A stretch of DNA of 13,534 bases from assembly GCA_021850485.1 (NCBI GenBank), contig JAJZLY010000019.1, forward strand, positions 1 through 13,534, read 5' to 3'. Every line of letters begins with the position of its first letter. Within the stretch, counting starts at the first letter, position 1. This stretch comes from Bacillota bacterium (lineage in GTDB: Bacteria > Bacillota > Sulfobacillia > JAJZYS01 > JAJZLH01). Position numbers and translations under genes: made by a program. The notes beneath the pieces are model-generated. The model had not been told where the DNA came from, searched no databases, and saw only the letters and a list, made by a program, of their open reading frames with translations. Positions 1-6,576 of the stretch are shown piece after piece.

Positions 1-118
1 CTTGCACACCAAGATCAAGCTGCTCAAACGCATCAGTTACGGCTTCACCAATCGGGACCGCTACCGCAAGAAGATGCTGCTCGCTTTCCTTCCCACCCTG
101 CCAACCCACAGTTATTGA
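1..118 (+). CDS. ISL3-family transposase, C-terminal end (partial)
   Basis: Reading from base 2, 38 codons are open to TGA at 116-118. The peptide begins LHTKIKLLKRISYGF and ends in FLPTLPTHSY. The pattern KIKLxKRxxYGFxNxxxYxxKMLLAFLP is the conserved C-terminal tail of ISL3-family (DDE) transposases. The rest of the protein lies outside the window, so whether the element is intact cannot be told. The next gene downstream is unrelated, and the stop codon lies inside the putative terminal inverted repeat, which fits the compact ends of this family. Family assignment rests on a short tail recognised from memory. Confidence 0.75.
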   Translation, partial: LHTKIKLLKRISYGFTNRDRYRKKMLLAFLPTLPTHSY

Positions 119-127
119 CACAGAGCC
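104..127. repeat. Putative terminal inverted repeat of the ISL3-type element
   Basis: The reverse complement of this stretch begins GGCTCTGTGTCAATAACTG. ISL3-family ends commonly start GGCTCT or GGGTCT, followed by a TCAA-like motif. It overlaps the transposase stop codon. Only this end is in the window, so the matching repeat and any 8-bp target duplication cannot be seen. The outer boundary at 127 is inferred. Confidence 0.5.
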
Positions 128-136
128 GCCCGGGCC

Positions 137-165
137 TTGACCGGCTGGCGGCGGTGGCAGAGGAT
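137..165 (+). promoter_or_regulatory. Possible sigma-A promoter for the MBL/zinc-finger/kinase operon
   Basis: TTGACC at 137-142 matches five of six bases of a -35 box. With a 17-base spacer it is followed by GAGGAT at 160-165; GATAAA at 163-168 is an alternative -10 box at a longer spacing. It lies between the insertion-sequence end and the first gene of the plus-strand run. The -35 is good but the -10 is weak. Confidence 0.35.
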
Positions 166-201
166 AAAGGATCCTAGATCCATTGCCTCCAGGAGGTTTC
201 C

Positions 202-837
202 ATGTTTGAAGTCCAGCGCGCCGTGCTCGGTCCGATCGCCACCAATGGCTATGTGGTGTGGCATGCACAAACTTTGGACGGAGTCTTGATCGATCCCGGC
301 CCGGGTCCGGGGTTGCTGTTGCACCACGCCCAGGCCATCCATGTGCTCGCCATCTTGATCACTCACGGCCACTGGGACCACATCGCTGGTCTGGAAGAGG
401 TGGCGCGAATCTATCCGGTGCCGATCGTGATCCACAGTCTGGAACAGGATTGGCTGACCGATCCCATGCTCAACCGATCCACCGTCAGCCCGGCGCTGGC
501 CGGCCGCCTCGTGACCGGCCCTGGCGCCACCAGACTGGTCGCGGATGGCGAGCAGCTGACCTTCGGGTCGCTGTCCCTCCAGGTCGCGCACGTGCCCGGA
601 CACAGCCCCGGTCACGTCGCCTACCTCGGATCTGACCAAGCCTTTTCCGGAGACCTGCTGTTTGAGTCGGCCGTTGGCCGCACAGACATTCCGGGCGGCG
701 ATCCGGACGTTTTGCTGGAGAGCTTGGGCCGATTTCGGACCCTTGCCTCTGGCAAGCGCATCCACCCCGGCCACGGCCGCTCGTTCACCATCGGTCAGAC
801 CGATCCGCCGCCGGTGATGCAAGGTCCGCTGCGGTGA
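202..837 (+). CDS. MBL-fold metallo-hydrolase (glyoxalase II-like)
   Basis: A 211-aa cytosolic metallo-beta-lactamase-fold enzyme with no signal peptide. The dinuclear metal site is complete: T-H-G-H-W-D-H at residues 54-60, H134 in PGHSPGH, D151 in SGDLLF and H191 in HPGHG. Length and motif order match the short glyoxalase II/YqgX-like hydrolases of Gram-positive bacteria, which hydrolyse thioesters such as S-acyl thiols. The true substrate is not readable from sequence. The ATG is chosen because AGGAGG lies five bases upstream (191-196). The stop overlaps the GTG of the next gene (GTGA at 834-837), so the two are probably translationally coupled. The nearby ISL3-type end raises the chance that expression or gene order has been altered by insertion. 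Confidence 0.9.
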   Translation: MFEVQRAVLGPIATNGYVVWHAQTLDGVLIDPGPGPGLLLHHAQAIHVLAILITHGHWDHIAGLEEVARIYPVPIVIHSLEQDWLTDPMLNRSTVSPALAGRLVTGPGATRLVADGEQLTFGSLSLQVAHVPGHSPGHVAYLGSDQAFSGDLLFESAVGRTDIPGGDPDVLLESLGRFRTLASGKRIHPGHGRSFTIGQTDPPPVMQGPLR

Positions 838-1121
838 TCGCGGTCAACCTGGCCCTGCCCGACCCGCCCGCCGAGGCCCGGTTGGGCCACTGTGTGCGCT
901 GTGGCGGTGCGTTGACCGACGTGCGCCGTCCCTTCGCCGAGCGAGGCTACCTCTACCTGGGTGTCCCCGCCTGGCACTGTGCTATCTGCGGTGAGGACTA
1001 CTACCACGTCGGCACCATCAACGCCATCAACCAAGATGTGACCCACCGGCTTCCCGCCATCACGCCCGATCGGGCGCTTTTTCGAGCGCCTCAGCCTTCC
1101 TCTGGCCGACGCCAGATCTAA
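834..1121 (+). CDS. YgiT/MqsA-type zinc-finger protein
   Basis: A 95-aa protein with two Cys pairs, C20-x2-C23 and C49-x2-C52, separated by about 25 residues, followed by GEDYY. This is the layout of YgiT-type zinc fingers, best known as the N-terminal domain of the MqsA antitoxin. Here there is no C-terminal helix-turn-helix and no adjacent MqsR-like or other small toxin. A zinc-binding accessory or nucleic-acid-binding role is therefore as likely as an antitoxin role. It starts at GTG in a GTGA overlap with the preceding MBL gene and ends 17 bases before the kinase gene. The C-terminal 20 residues are polar, with no visible motif. Confidence 0.75.
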   Translation: MIAVNLALPDPPAEARLGHCVRCGGALTDVRRPFAERGYLYLGVPAWHCAICGEDYYHVGTINAINQDVTHRLPAITPDRALFRAPQPSSGRRQI

Positions 1122-1138
1122 GCCGGAGGTGACGATCG

Positions 1139-1714
1139 ATGCCAGCCGAGGCAGCGTTGGACATTTTGCGCCGTGCCGAGCGAGTGGCGCTGATTGGTTG
1201 TGGCGGCTCGGGCAAAAGTACCTTGGCCGCCCAACTGGCCCCTCGCCTGGGCCTCCCGCTCACCCAGCTGGACACGCTGTTCTGGAAGCCGGGGTGGGTA
1301 CCCACGCCAACAGGCGAGTGGGACGCCATGGTGGCGAGCCTGGTGGCCCAGCCCTCTTGGTTGATCGACGGCAACTACGGCCGCACCATGCCGCTGCGCC
1401 TGGCCCGAGCGGATCTGGTGATCTGGCTGGATCTGCCCACCGCCACCTGTCTCTGGCGGGCCTTTAGACGGGCGTTTGCGAGCCGTGGTAAGGTCCGTCC
1501 GGACATGGCCGAAGGTTGTCCCGAGCACTTCGATCTTGGCTTTTTACGCTGGATCGCTGGCTACCGCCCGCGCCAGCGCCCGGATGTGCTGCAGTGGCGC
1601 AAGGACGCTCCGTCCACCCAGGCCTGGATCACCCTCACCTCTGCGGCCCAGGTCAGGCGCCTTTGGACCACTTTGTCGGCCACTGAGTGCCGGGTCCGGT
1701 CTTCGGGTCGCTAG
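1139..1714 (+). CDS. FlaR-like P-loop kinase (DNA topology modulation protein family)
   Basis: A 191-aa P-loop NTPase of the adenylate-kinase-like group. Walker A is G20-C-G-G-S-G-K-S27. The signatures LDTLFWKPGW (44-53), WLIDGNYG (74-81) and ADLVIWLDLP (91-100) are typical of the family annotated as FlaR or 'topology modulation protein'. An arginine-rich lid-like stretch covers about 107-140. The family name is historical; the likely activity is nucleotide- or small-molecule-dependent phosphotransfer, with the substrate unknown. GGAGGTGA (1125-1132) precedes the ATG by six bases. It is the last gene of the plus-strand run. Its TAG stop (1712-1714) lies in a CTAG that also supplies the stop of the convergent gene, so there is no room for a terminator between them. 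Confidence 0.85.
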   Translation: MPAEAALDILRRAERVALIGCGGSGKSTLAAQLAPRLGLPLTQLDTLFWKPGWVPTPTGEWDAMVASLVAQPSWLIDGNYGRTMPLRLARADLVIWLDLPTATCLWRAFRRAFASRGKVRPDMAEGCPEHFDLGFLRWIAGYRPRQRPDVLQWRKDAPSTQAWITLTSAAQVRRLWTTLSATECRVRSSGR

Positions 1715-2841
1715 CCAGCGCCGACGTGTGCCGCCACGGCCGTCTCCAGGGCTGCGGCGCTGAGCCAGCCCAGATGCTTCCACACCACACGGCCGCCAAC
1801 CACCAGCATGTACTCGGGGCTGCTGGCCAACCCCAGCCCACCGGCCAGTCTGCCACTAGTGTCAACCGCCACCGGGTAGGCCAGCGACGGCCGCACCTGG
1901 GCCAAGAATTGGCCCAAGGCCGTCGCCGTCGGCTCGGTGACCGCCTCATCCACTGCCACCAGGCTCGGCCAGCCGTGCTGGCTGGCCGCTTGGACATAGG
2001 GGTCTTGACTGGTCATGGTCTGGCCCAGGTTGCCAAACTCGCTCAACCAGGTGCCGAAGAAGACAAACACATGGTTTGCGCCGGGGCCGATCGCAAGGCT
2101 GCCGCCGGTGGCCAGCGGCAGCGTGGCCGCCGTCGCGGCCGTGATCGGCCGCCCTGGCGACACCTGATTCAGCTGCGGCCTCCCTGGCAGCGTATCTGCC
2201 ACCTGTTGGGCCAGGATCTGGGCCTGAGCTCCAGCCGTTGCTTCGTCCATGGCGGTCACCAGTAAAGCCCGCTCATGACCGTTGGGGCCGATCACATACA
2301 GCGCCGGCGTGTGGTCGATATTGCCTGAAACGGCGGCCACATACACGCCGTAGTGCCGCCACACGGCCTTGAGTTCGGTCAAGCTTCCGGTCAGAAACTG
2401 CCAGCCGTAGAGCAGCCCGTGAGCCTCGGAGTAGGCCCTGACGTCGGCGACCGAGGTGGCGCTGGGATTGGCGTTGACGGCGACCAACGCCACCTGGGAG
2501 GCAGCAGGGCCGAGGAGGTGTAACGCGGCAACCATGGCCGCCGAGGTCAGTGGACAGATGGTGACACACTGGGAATCGATGAAGGCCAAGACCACTGTCT
2601 TGCCGCGGAACTGACCGAGCGTCACCGGCTGGCCGAACTGGTCGGTGAGTGTGAAGCCTGGCGCCAGATGGCCCGACAGCTCAGTGACCGGCAACACCGG
2701 GTTGGTACCCGGACCGGCACCACCAGCTAACGGCGGCAGCGGGGGGTACGGTGGGGCTTGCCCGGCAAGATACAGGTGCACCCCTAGGGCGACGATCGCC
2801 ACCACCAGCAAGACCTGGAGCAGGCGTACGGCTGATCTCAT
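1711..2841 (-). CDS. SCO1/SenC-type protein fused to a cysteine-less thioredoxin-like domain
   Basis: A 376-aa membrane-anchored extracytoplasmic protein. One N-terminal helix (about residues 6-25) acts as an uncleaved signal anchor and is followed by a Pro/Gly-rich linker. The first domain (about 55-215) is SCO1-like, with C92-V-T-I-C96-P and H177 in NIDHTP. These are the three copper or redox ligands used by SCO proteins in copper delivery to cytochrome oxidase or in thiol redox chemistry. The second domain (about 230-375) has a TlpA/thioredoxin-like layout: the strand VFVFFGTW at 258-265, where CxxC would follow, and a cis-proline-like SPEY at 341-344. LSEF replaces CxxC, so it cannot do disulfide exchange. 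It is the last gene of a three-gene operon, nine bases after the VOC gene, with only a modest purine-rich ribosome site. Confidence 0.85.
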   Translation of the reverse strand: MRSAVRLLQVLLVVAIVALGVHLYLAGQAPPYPPLPPLAGGAGPGTNPVLPVTELSGHLAPGFTLTDQFGQPVTLGQFRGKTVVLAFIDSQCVTICPLTSAAMVAALHLLGPAASQVALVAVNANPSATSVADVRAYSEAHGLLYGWQFLTGSLTELKAVWRHYGVYVAAVSGNIDHTPALYVIGPNGHERALLVTAMDEATAGAQAQILAQQVADTLPGRPQLNQVSPGRPITAATAATLPLATGGSLAIGPGANHVFVFFGTWLSEFGNLGQTMTSQDPYVQAASQHGWPSLVAVDEAVTEPTATALGQFLAQVRPSLAYPVAVDTSGRLAGGLGLASSPEYMLVVGGRVVWKHLGWLSAAALETAVAAHVGAG

Positions 2842-2850
2842 GGCCCCATC

Positions 2851-3573
2851 CTACCCCATGGTGACCGGCCCGGCGTCTCCCACGGACAGATGAAGCTGCA
2901 GTTTTGGATCGCTGAGTGCAGCCTGCTTCGGACCGCGCAGTTCCACGGTCAGCGGGGAGACTGCCGCCGGCGGACCTGCCGGAAACCACGGCCGTCCGGC
3001 TTTGACAACGATCAAGAGCCCCAGCTCACTGCCGCAAGCGGCGAAGGCTGGTCCCTTTTGAGCAGCCCACACGGCCATGCCCAGTCGCCGGCCAAGTCGT
3101 CCGACAAAAGCCCCGACATCGGGAACCACCACGCCAACCTCACTGACCCGCCTCAGGTGCTGCGGCCCGAACGGGCGTAGCGCCGGATCGGGCAGGCGGT
3201 GACGGGCGATCAGCTCGATCACATTGCCGGCTGGGTCTCGGGCGTAACAGGAGTGTGCGTTCCAGGGCTCAGAGCCGATGACCAGCGAGACTCCCTGGTG
3301 CTGCAACAGCGGCGTGCGGCTGGCGAACCACTGCTGACCGTCTTCGATCAGACTCTCCGGCACCTCGAAGGCGAAGTGATAGCGGCCGTCTTGATCCTCA
3401 CTGGCCGCTGTGAAGACGATCTCGGTGCTCCCGGCCAGCACCACCACCCGGTTGGGGCTGGCGACCGTGGGCAGGCCCAGGTGATCGGCATAAAAGGAGC
3501 GCAAGGCACCAAGCCGGTGGCAGCAAAACTCCACCCGGCTAATCGTCCCTGCTGCTCCCGGGTCTGGCGTCAT
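2851..3573 (-). CDS. Two-half VOC (glyoxalase/extradiol dioxygenase superfamily) protein
   Basis: A 240-aa protein with two tandem VOC modules. The N-terminal module is well conserved: SFYADHLGLP, then YHFAFEVP, then DPAGNVIEL. The second, starting at about residue 150 with RVSEVGVVVPDV, is more divergent. H in YHFAFEV and E in NVIEL match two of the usual metal ligands. The first usual ligand (H in the opening strand) is not at its place in ISRVEFCC, so metal binding may be altered. The ATG at 3573 is preferred over an upstream GTG/ATG extension because it overlaps the stop of the preceding gene in ATGA (3570-3573), giving translational coupling. I see no strong Shine-Dalgarno in front of it. 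The substrate cannot be predicted; fosfomycin-type or glyoxalase roles are not supported. Confidence 0.8.
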   Translation of the reverse strand: MTPDPGAAGTISRVEFCCHRLGALRSFYADHLGLPTVASPNRVVVLAGSTEIVFTAASEDQDGRYHFAFEVPESLIEDGQQWFASRTPLLQHQGVSLVIGSEPWNAHSCYARDPAGNVIELIARHRLPDPALRPFGPQHLRRVSEVGVVVPDVGAFVGRLGRRLGMAVWAAQKGPAFAACGSELGLLIVVKAGRPWFPAGPPAAVSPLTVELRGPKQAALSDPKLQLHLSVGDAGPVTMG

Positions 3574-4121
3574 GGTGCAGGGGGCCCACTGTCTTGGCGC
3601 AGCGCGTTCTCCAGGCTCGGCAAAGAGGGCGTGGCGATCAGGTACAACTTGCCAGCGGCGTGGAGCAGCACCCATTCCGCCGGAGTTCCGTAGATCAAAA
3701 CCACTGCTTGCCCTCCATGGCCGATCTGAAACGTACCCGTATCCAAAGTGGGGTCGGCAAACCCGTTCACCTTAGACAGAGAGCTTTGGGTGCTGGCCCG
3801 GCGGATCAGGCTCCAGCTGGCGCCTGTCAGCGAGATGGACGCCGTGTCTGGCGGGGCCACCAAGTGCAACGTGGTGCCGGTTACCTGCCAGCCAGCGGCC
3901 GACTCTTGCATCGGCACCAGGCCCAGCGGCAAGGTGAAGGCAACCAACACCGCGACCACCAAGAGCGGAATAGCCCGCCTGAACTGCGGCCTTGAGCGTC
4001 CTACCCAGATGAAGATGACCACCAGCGCCACCGGCACCACCAGCGGCAAGAGGGCCAGCGGGTCTTGGCCCGGAGACAGCATGCTGGCCAACACGGCGCC
4101 GTAGGTCAGATGAAAACCCAT
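3570..4121 (-). CDS. Membrane protein with C-terminal bacterial PH-like domain
   Basis: A 183-aa protein with two hydrophobic helices (about 22-40 and 50-68) joined by a basic loop GRSRPQFRR. A beta-rich soluble region of about 105 residues follows. The segment KVNGFADPTLDTGTF, then VVLIYG, VLLHAAGKLYLIATPSLPSLENAL resembles the Bacterial PH domain family bPH_5 (xxNGxxxPxxxxGxF...G..yxixxxdpexxxxxL). These domains are thought to be membrane-associated scaffolds; no enzymatic residues are visible. AAGGAGG at 4127-4133 lies five bases before the ATG. It is the first gene of the minus-strand operon with the VOC and SCO1 genes, and a terminator at 4154-4183 separates it from pepC upstream. The operon's promoter must therefore lie between about 4122 and 4153 or inside the terminator region; I cannot pick one out. 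Confidence 0.75.
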   Translation of the reverse strand: MGFHLTYGAVLASMLSPGQDPLALLPLVVPVALVVIFIWVGRSRPQFRRAIPLLVVAVLVAFTLPLGLVPMQESAAGWQVTGTTLHLVAPPDTASISLTGASWSLIRRASTQSSLSKVNGFADPTLDTGTFQIGHGGQAVVLIYGTPAEWVLLHAAGKLYLIATPSLPSLENALRQDSGPPAP

Positions 4122-4153
4122 GGGTGCCTCCTTAGATCCCCTCTCAGATAAGG

Positions 4154-4183
4154 CGAGCGGGCGGGAGATTCCCCGCCCGCTCG
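4154..4183 (-). terminator. Intrinsic-type hairpin downstream of pepC
   Basis: A perfect 12-bp stem, CGAGCGGGCGGG (4154-4165) paired with CCCGCCCGCTCG (4172-4183), with a six-base loop. It starts 18 bases past the pepC stop. The following minus-strand bases, CCTTATCTGAG, are only modestly T-rich, so it is a GC-strong, U-poor terminator. Confidence 0.75.
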
Positions 4184-4201
4184 TGGTGCTCCTGCTCGGC
4201 T

Positions 4202-5551
4202 TTAGGCCAGCGACCCCATCGGGTCCCAGGGCTGGAGCACGATCGGGTCTTGCTTCAGCGCGGTCTGCTGGGCAGCGCTCAGATACTTCTTATGAACCAC
4301 GACCTGGTACATGTGATCGTCGAACCAGCGGTCGCTCATCACAAAGTAGCCGTCCTTGCCAGGCTCGGTGCCCCAGCTGTTCTCCACCTTCCAGCGATTG
4401 GGCTTGCCGTCGACCAGGTTGACGCCAGTGAACACCATGGCGTGGGTCATCCGGCTCTCACCGTAGTCCAGGCGGTCGCCCTTGGCCATGGTGAAGTCCA
4501 CACCCAGGGTGCCGGCATAGTCGTAGAGCTGGCTGTCCATGATGCCACCGTCACGGTCCAGCATCTTGCCCACGTCGCAACCGAACCACACCGGCTCTTT
4601 GTCTGCCAGCTGGGCCAGCGCAACCCGGCGCAACTCGTCGATCGGCAAGTTGAGATAGAGCACCGGACGGCCGTCTTTGACCGAAGCCAAAAACCGGACC
4701 GTGTAGGTGCGGTTCATCGGCTTGTCAGCGGTCGGGGCGTTGATCAGGCTCACATAGTCGTCGAGATTGATCTTCACGTACTTCTGGAAGAAGCTCTTGG
4801 GGCTGAGTTGGCGCTCAGCGTGGAAGCCGCCATCTTTGTCCTTGTACTCGAAGTCGAAGGTCTTCGGCGGCTCGCCCAAGTTGGCCACCAAGATGCGATA
4901 GATTTCGCCCAACATCGACTCCTTGGCGCTGCGCAGATCGCTGTCGGACGCCTTCTTCGCCACCAACTGGCGAAGGCGGACGGCGTCTTCTCTGAGTTTA
5001 ACCGTGATCAACATGTTCATGGCCCGGGACTGGCTGGACTGGAACGTCTCAGGCATGGCCTCTTTGGGGACCAGGCCGTACTTCTCGATCAGGGCCACGA
5101 ACATGTCCCACTGGCCGCCGTCACCCACCGGACTGTCCAGCAAAAACGCCACAACCCTGCTGTCATAAGGCTCGTCCGCCGTCTCCAGGATGTTCTCCAA
5201 GAAGGCGTTGGACTTCTCCATCTTGTCCCAGAACATGGTGTAGTTCTGGGAGAACTCGAACGACTTCACTTTCAGGTCTTGCTCAACATGATGACGTAGC
5301 ACGTTCAGCGCGGCGAACATCCAGCAGCGTCCGCTTTGCTTCTGGTGGGTTACGGCGGAGGTCTCGATGTCCAGCGAATAGGTGTGGGTCATCGCCGCCA
5401 CCCGATCTGGGTCAATCGCCACCGCCTGGATCCCGGACTTTCTGACCGCGTTGGAGATGGTCTTGAAACCCTGGCTGGATGCCACTTCCTGCCGGTAGCG
5501 ATCTAGGAGTTGGTCGGTCACGGCCTCTGGCCGCTTGGTCTGCACACTCAC
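4202..5551 (-). CDS. pepC: Aminopeptidase C / bleomycin hydrolase family cysteine peptidase
   Basis: A 449-aa papain-like peptidase of family C1B, cytosolic and normally a hexamer, that removes N-terminal residues from peptides. The active site is complete: Q70 for the oxyanion hole, C76 in QSGRCWMFAALN, H370 in THAMVFTGVN and N391 in VENSWG. The C-terminus PWDPMGSLA matches the conserved arm that reaches into the active site and makes the enzyme an aminopeptidase. The frame stays open to 5746, but the GTG at 5551 is chosen because AGGAGGG (5559-5565) lies seven bases upstream and the resulting length is normal for the family. It is transcribed alone, divergently from the secreted-protein gene, and ends in a strong hairpin. 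A TAGGAT at 5597-5592 could be its -10 box, but no matching -35 is visible. Confidence 0.95.
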   Translation of the reverse strand: MSVQTKRPEAVTDQLLDRYRQEVASSQGFKTISNAVRKSGIQAVAIDPDRVAAMTHTYSLDIETSAVTHQKQSGRCWMFAALNVLRHHVEQDLKVKSFEFSQNYTMFWDKMEKSNAFLENILETADEPYDSRVVAFLLDSPVGDGGQWDMFVALIEKYGLVPKEAMPETFQSSQSRAMNMLITVKLREDAVRLRQLVAKKASDSDLRSAKESMLGEIYRILVANLGEPPKTFDFEYKDKDGGFHAERQLSPKSFFQKYVKINLDDYVSLINAPTADKPMNRTYTVRFLASVKDGRPVLYLNLPIDELRRVALAQLADKEPVWFGCDVGKMLDRDGGIMDSQLYDYAGTLGVDFTMAKGDRLDYGESRMTHAMVFTGVNLVDGKPNRWKVENSWGTEPGKDGYFVMSDRWFDDHMYQVVVHKKYLSAAQQTALKQDPIVLQPWDPMGSLA

Positions 5552-5558
5552 CCAAGAA

Positions 5559-5565
5559 CCCTCCT
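5559..5565 (-). promoter_or_regulatory. Shine-Dalgarno fixing the pepC start
   Basis: AGGAGGG on the minus strand, seven bases from the GTG at 5551. It rules out the 65-residue upstream extension of the same frame. Confidence 0.85.
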
Positions 5566-5731
5566 CGCAAAAACTCTTGAACACGTTCTCTATCCTACAC
5601 CTCAGCCTGTATCCCTGCTCCTGGCGACCCCCACATTTGTCGGACGTGCAAGCGAAGTTGTTAAGCGGCAGGTCCTCGAGGCGCCAGCCACCGACCCGAT
5701 TGGCATTCCACTGGAGAAAGGAGCCCTTCTT

Positions 5732-6463
5732 ATGCGTCTTTGGCATCTCTTGGCGACCGCACTGGTCGCCGGCAGCTTGGCCGCCGCACCGTTGGCGGGT
5801 TCGACCTCAGCCAGCGGGTCGGGGTCGGCCAGTCTGCAGACACTCTCCCCCGCTACCAGCGTCACCGTACAAGACACCGTGGTCACCGGACTCAGTGTCA
5901 TGTGGCAGAACCTGCTCGCCACTTTCGCCGGCAGTGCCACGGCGAAGGCCCAGCTGATGTTCACCTTCGCCAAGGCACAGGCCCAACTGGCGGGTCACGA
6001 CTTCGCCACGGGCCAATCTGCGGCCGCCGTGGTTCCGATGGAGATCTACCTGCGGGACATGGCCGAGGGCCGCGCCCTGTTGACACAGCACACCGGGGCC
6101 CAGCCCACAGCCGCCTTGCGCGCTGAGGAACAGGCCAGTTCGGCCGGCCAGGCAATGGCATCCGCCGCCGACCAGACCCAAGGACAGAACGCGACCATGG
6201 CCACGCTCATCGCCAAGGCGGCCGGCGTGCCAGTCAGTGCAGTCCTCTCCCTGCGGGCGGAGGGCATGGGCTGGGCAACCATTGCCGCTCACTATCACCT
6301 GAGCTGGGCCAGCCTGATCGAGGCCTACGCCAAGACTCAGAGCAGCGCCCATGGCTCTGGTACCGCATCTGACTCCGCCTCGGCCGCGGCCTCCACGGCC
6401 TCTGGCCACAGCGGCAGCTCGGCCAATGGCACTGCCAGCGGTGGTCTCAGCGTCGGATTCTAG
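5732..6463 (+). CDS. Secreted protein with GWxxIA-type helical domain and Ser/Ala/Gly tail
   Basis: A 243-aa protein of unknown function. MRLWHLLATALVAGSLAAAP followed by LAGSTSA is a typical signal peptide. Residues 45-150 are a mostly helical region rich in Ala and Gln. Residues 160-200 contain AAGVPVSAVLSLRAEGMGWATI and then AHYHLSW; the LRxEGxGWxxIAxxYxLS pattern recurs in secreted Gram-positive proteins of unknown function. From about 205 the chain becomes low-complexity Ser/Ala/Gly/Thr, like a disordered or surface-exposed tail. No LPxTG, lipobox or transmembrane segment follows. The ATG at 5732 is chosen over the longer open frame (to 5510) because AAAGGAG (5717-5723) is eight bases upstream and the signal peptide begins there. 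The gene is monocistronic, divergent from pepC, with its own terminator. Confidence 0.75.
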   Translation: MRLWHLLATALVAGSLAAAPLAGSTSASGSGSASLQTLSPATSVTVQDTVVTGLSVMWQNLLATFAGSATAKAQLMFTFAKAQAQLAGHDFATGQSAAAVVPMEIYLRDMAEGRALLTQHTGAQPTAALRAEEQASSAGQAMASAADQTQGQNATMATLIAKAAGVPVSAVLSLRAEGMGWATIAAHYHLSWASLIEAYAKTQSSAHGSGTASDSASAAASTASGHSGSSANGTASGGLSVGF

Positions 6464-6485
6464 GGCGTCGGCAGAACGGAACTTC

Positions 6486-6513
6486 GCAGAGGGGCAGATG
6501 GCTGCCCCTCTGC
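6486..6513 (+). terminator. Intrinsic-type terminator after the secreted-protein gene
   Basis: A perfect 12-bp stem, GCAGAGGGGCAG (6486-6497) with CTGCCCCTCTGC (6502-6513), with loop ATGG. It is followed by TTGCGTCTTCC, which has several but not consecutive T residues. It lies 22 bases past the stop. Confidence 0.8.
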
Positions 6514-6543
6514 TTGCGTCTTCCCCCGCCAGTGCGAATCCCG

Positions 6544-6549
6544 TAGGAT
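6544..6549 (+). promoter_or_regulatory. Possible -10 box for the MFS gene
   Basis: TAGGAT. The terminator at 6486-6513 separates the MFS gene from its upstream neighbour, so a promoter is expected in the 60 bases that follow. No good -35 is seen at the right distance (TTCCCC at 6521-6526 is the nearest). Confidence 0.3.
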
Positions 6550-6563
6550 TAAGCCGTTCCAGC

Positions 6564-6568
6564 GGAGG
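6564..6568 (+). promoter_or_regulatory. Shine-Dalgarno GGAGG of the MFS gene, badly spaced from any ATG/GTG/TTG
   Basis: GGAGG is one base from the ATG at 6570 and 16 bases from the ATG at 6585, both in the wrong frame. It is eight bases from an ACG at 6577 that is in the MFS frame. Confidence 0.6.
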
Positions 6569-6576
6569 AATGCGCT

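Noticed and set aside
2848-2876. TAGGAT at the VOC stop codon as a promoter for the SCO1 gene
   Set aside because: It resembles the rnpB arrangement, but there is no -35-like hexamer at the correct distance and the operon spacing explains SCO1 expression.
3574-3675. 34-residue N-terminal extension of the VOC protein
   Set aside because: It lies inside the upstream PH-like gene, while the ATGA overlap at 3570-3573 gives the natural start.
4250-5299. 349-aa plus-strand open frame
   Set aside because: It is wholly antisense to pepC, whose active site and C-terminal arm are intact. Long antisense frames are common in GC-rich coding DNA, and no domain is recognisable.
5552-5746. 65-residue N-terminal extension of PepC
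   Set aside because: The strong AGGAGGG ribosome site and normal family length fix the start at 5551; the extension also overlaps the start of the divergent secreted-protein gene.
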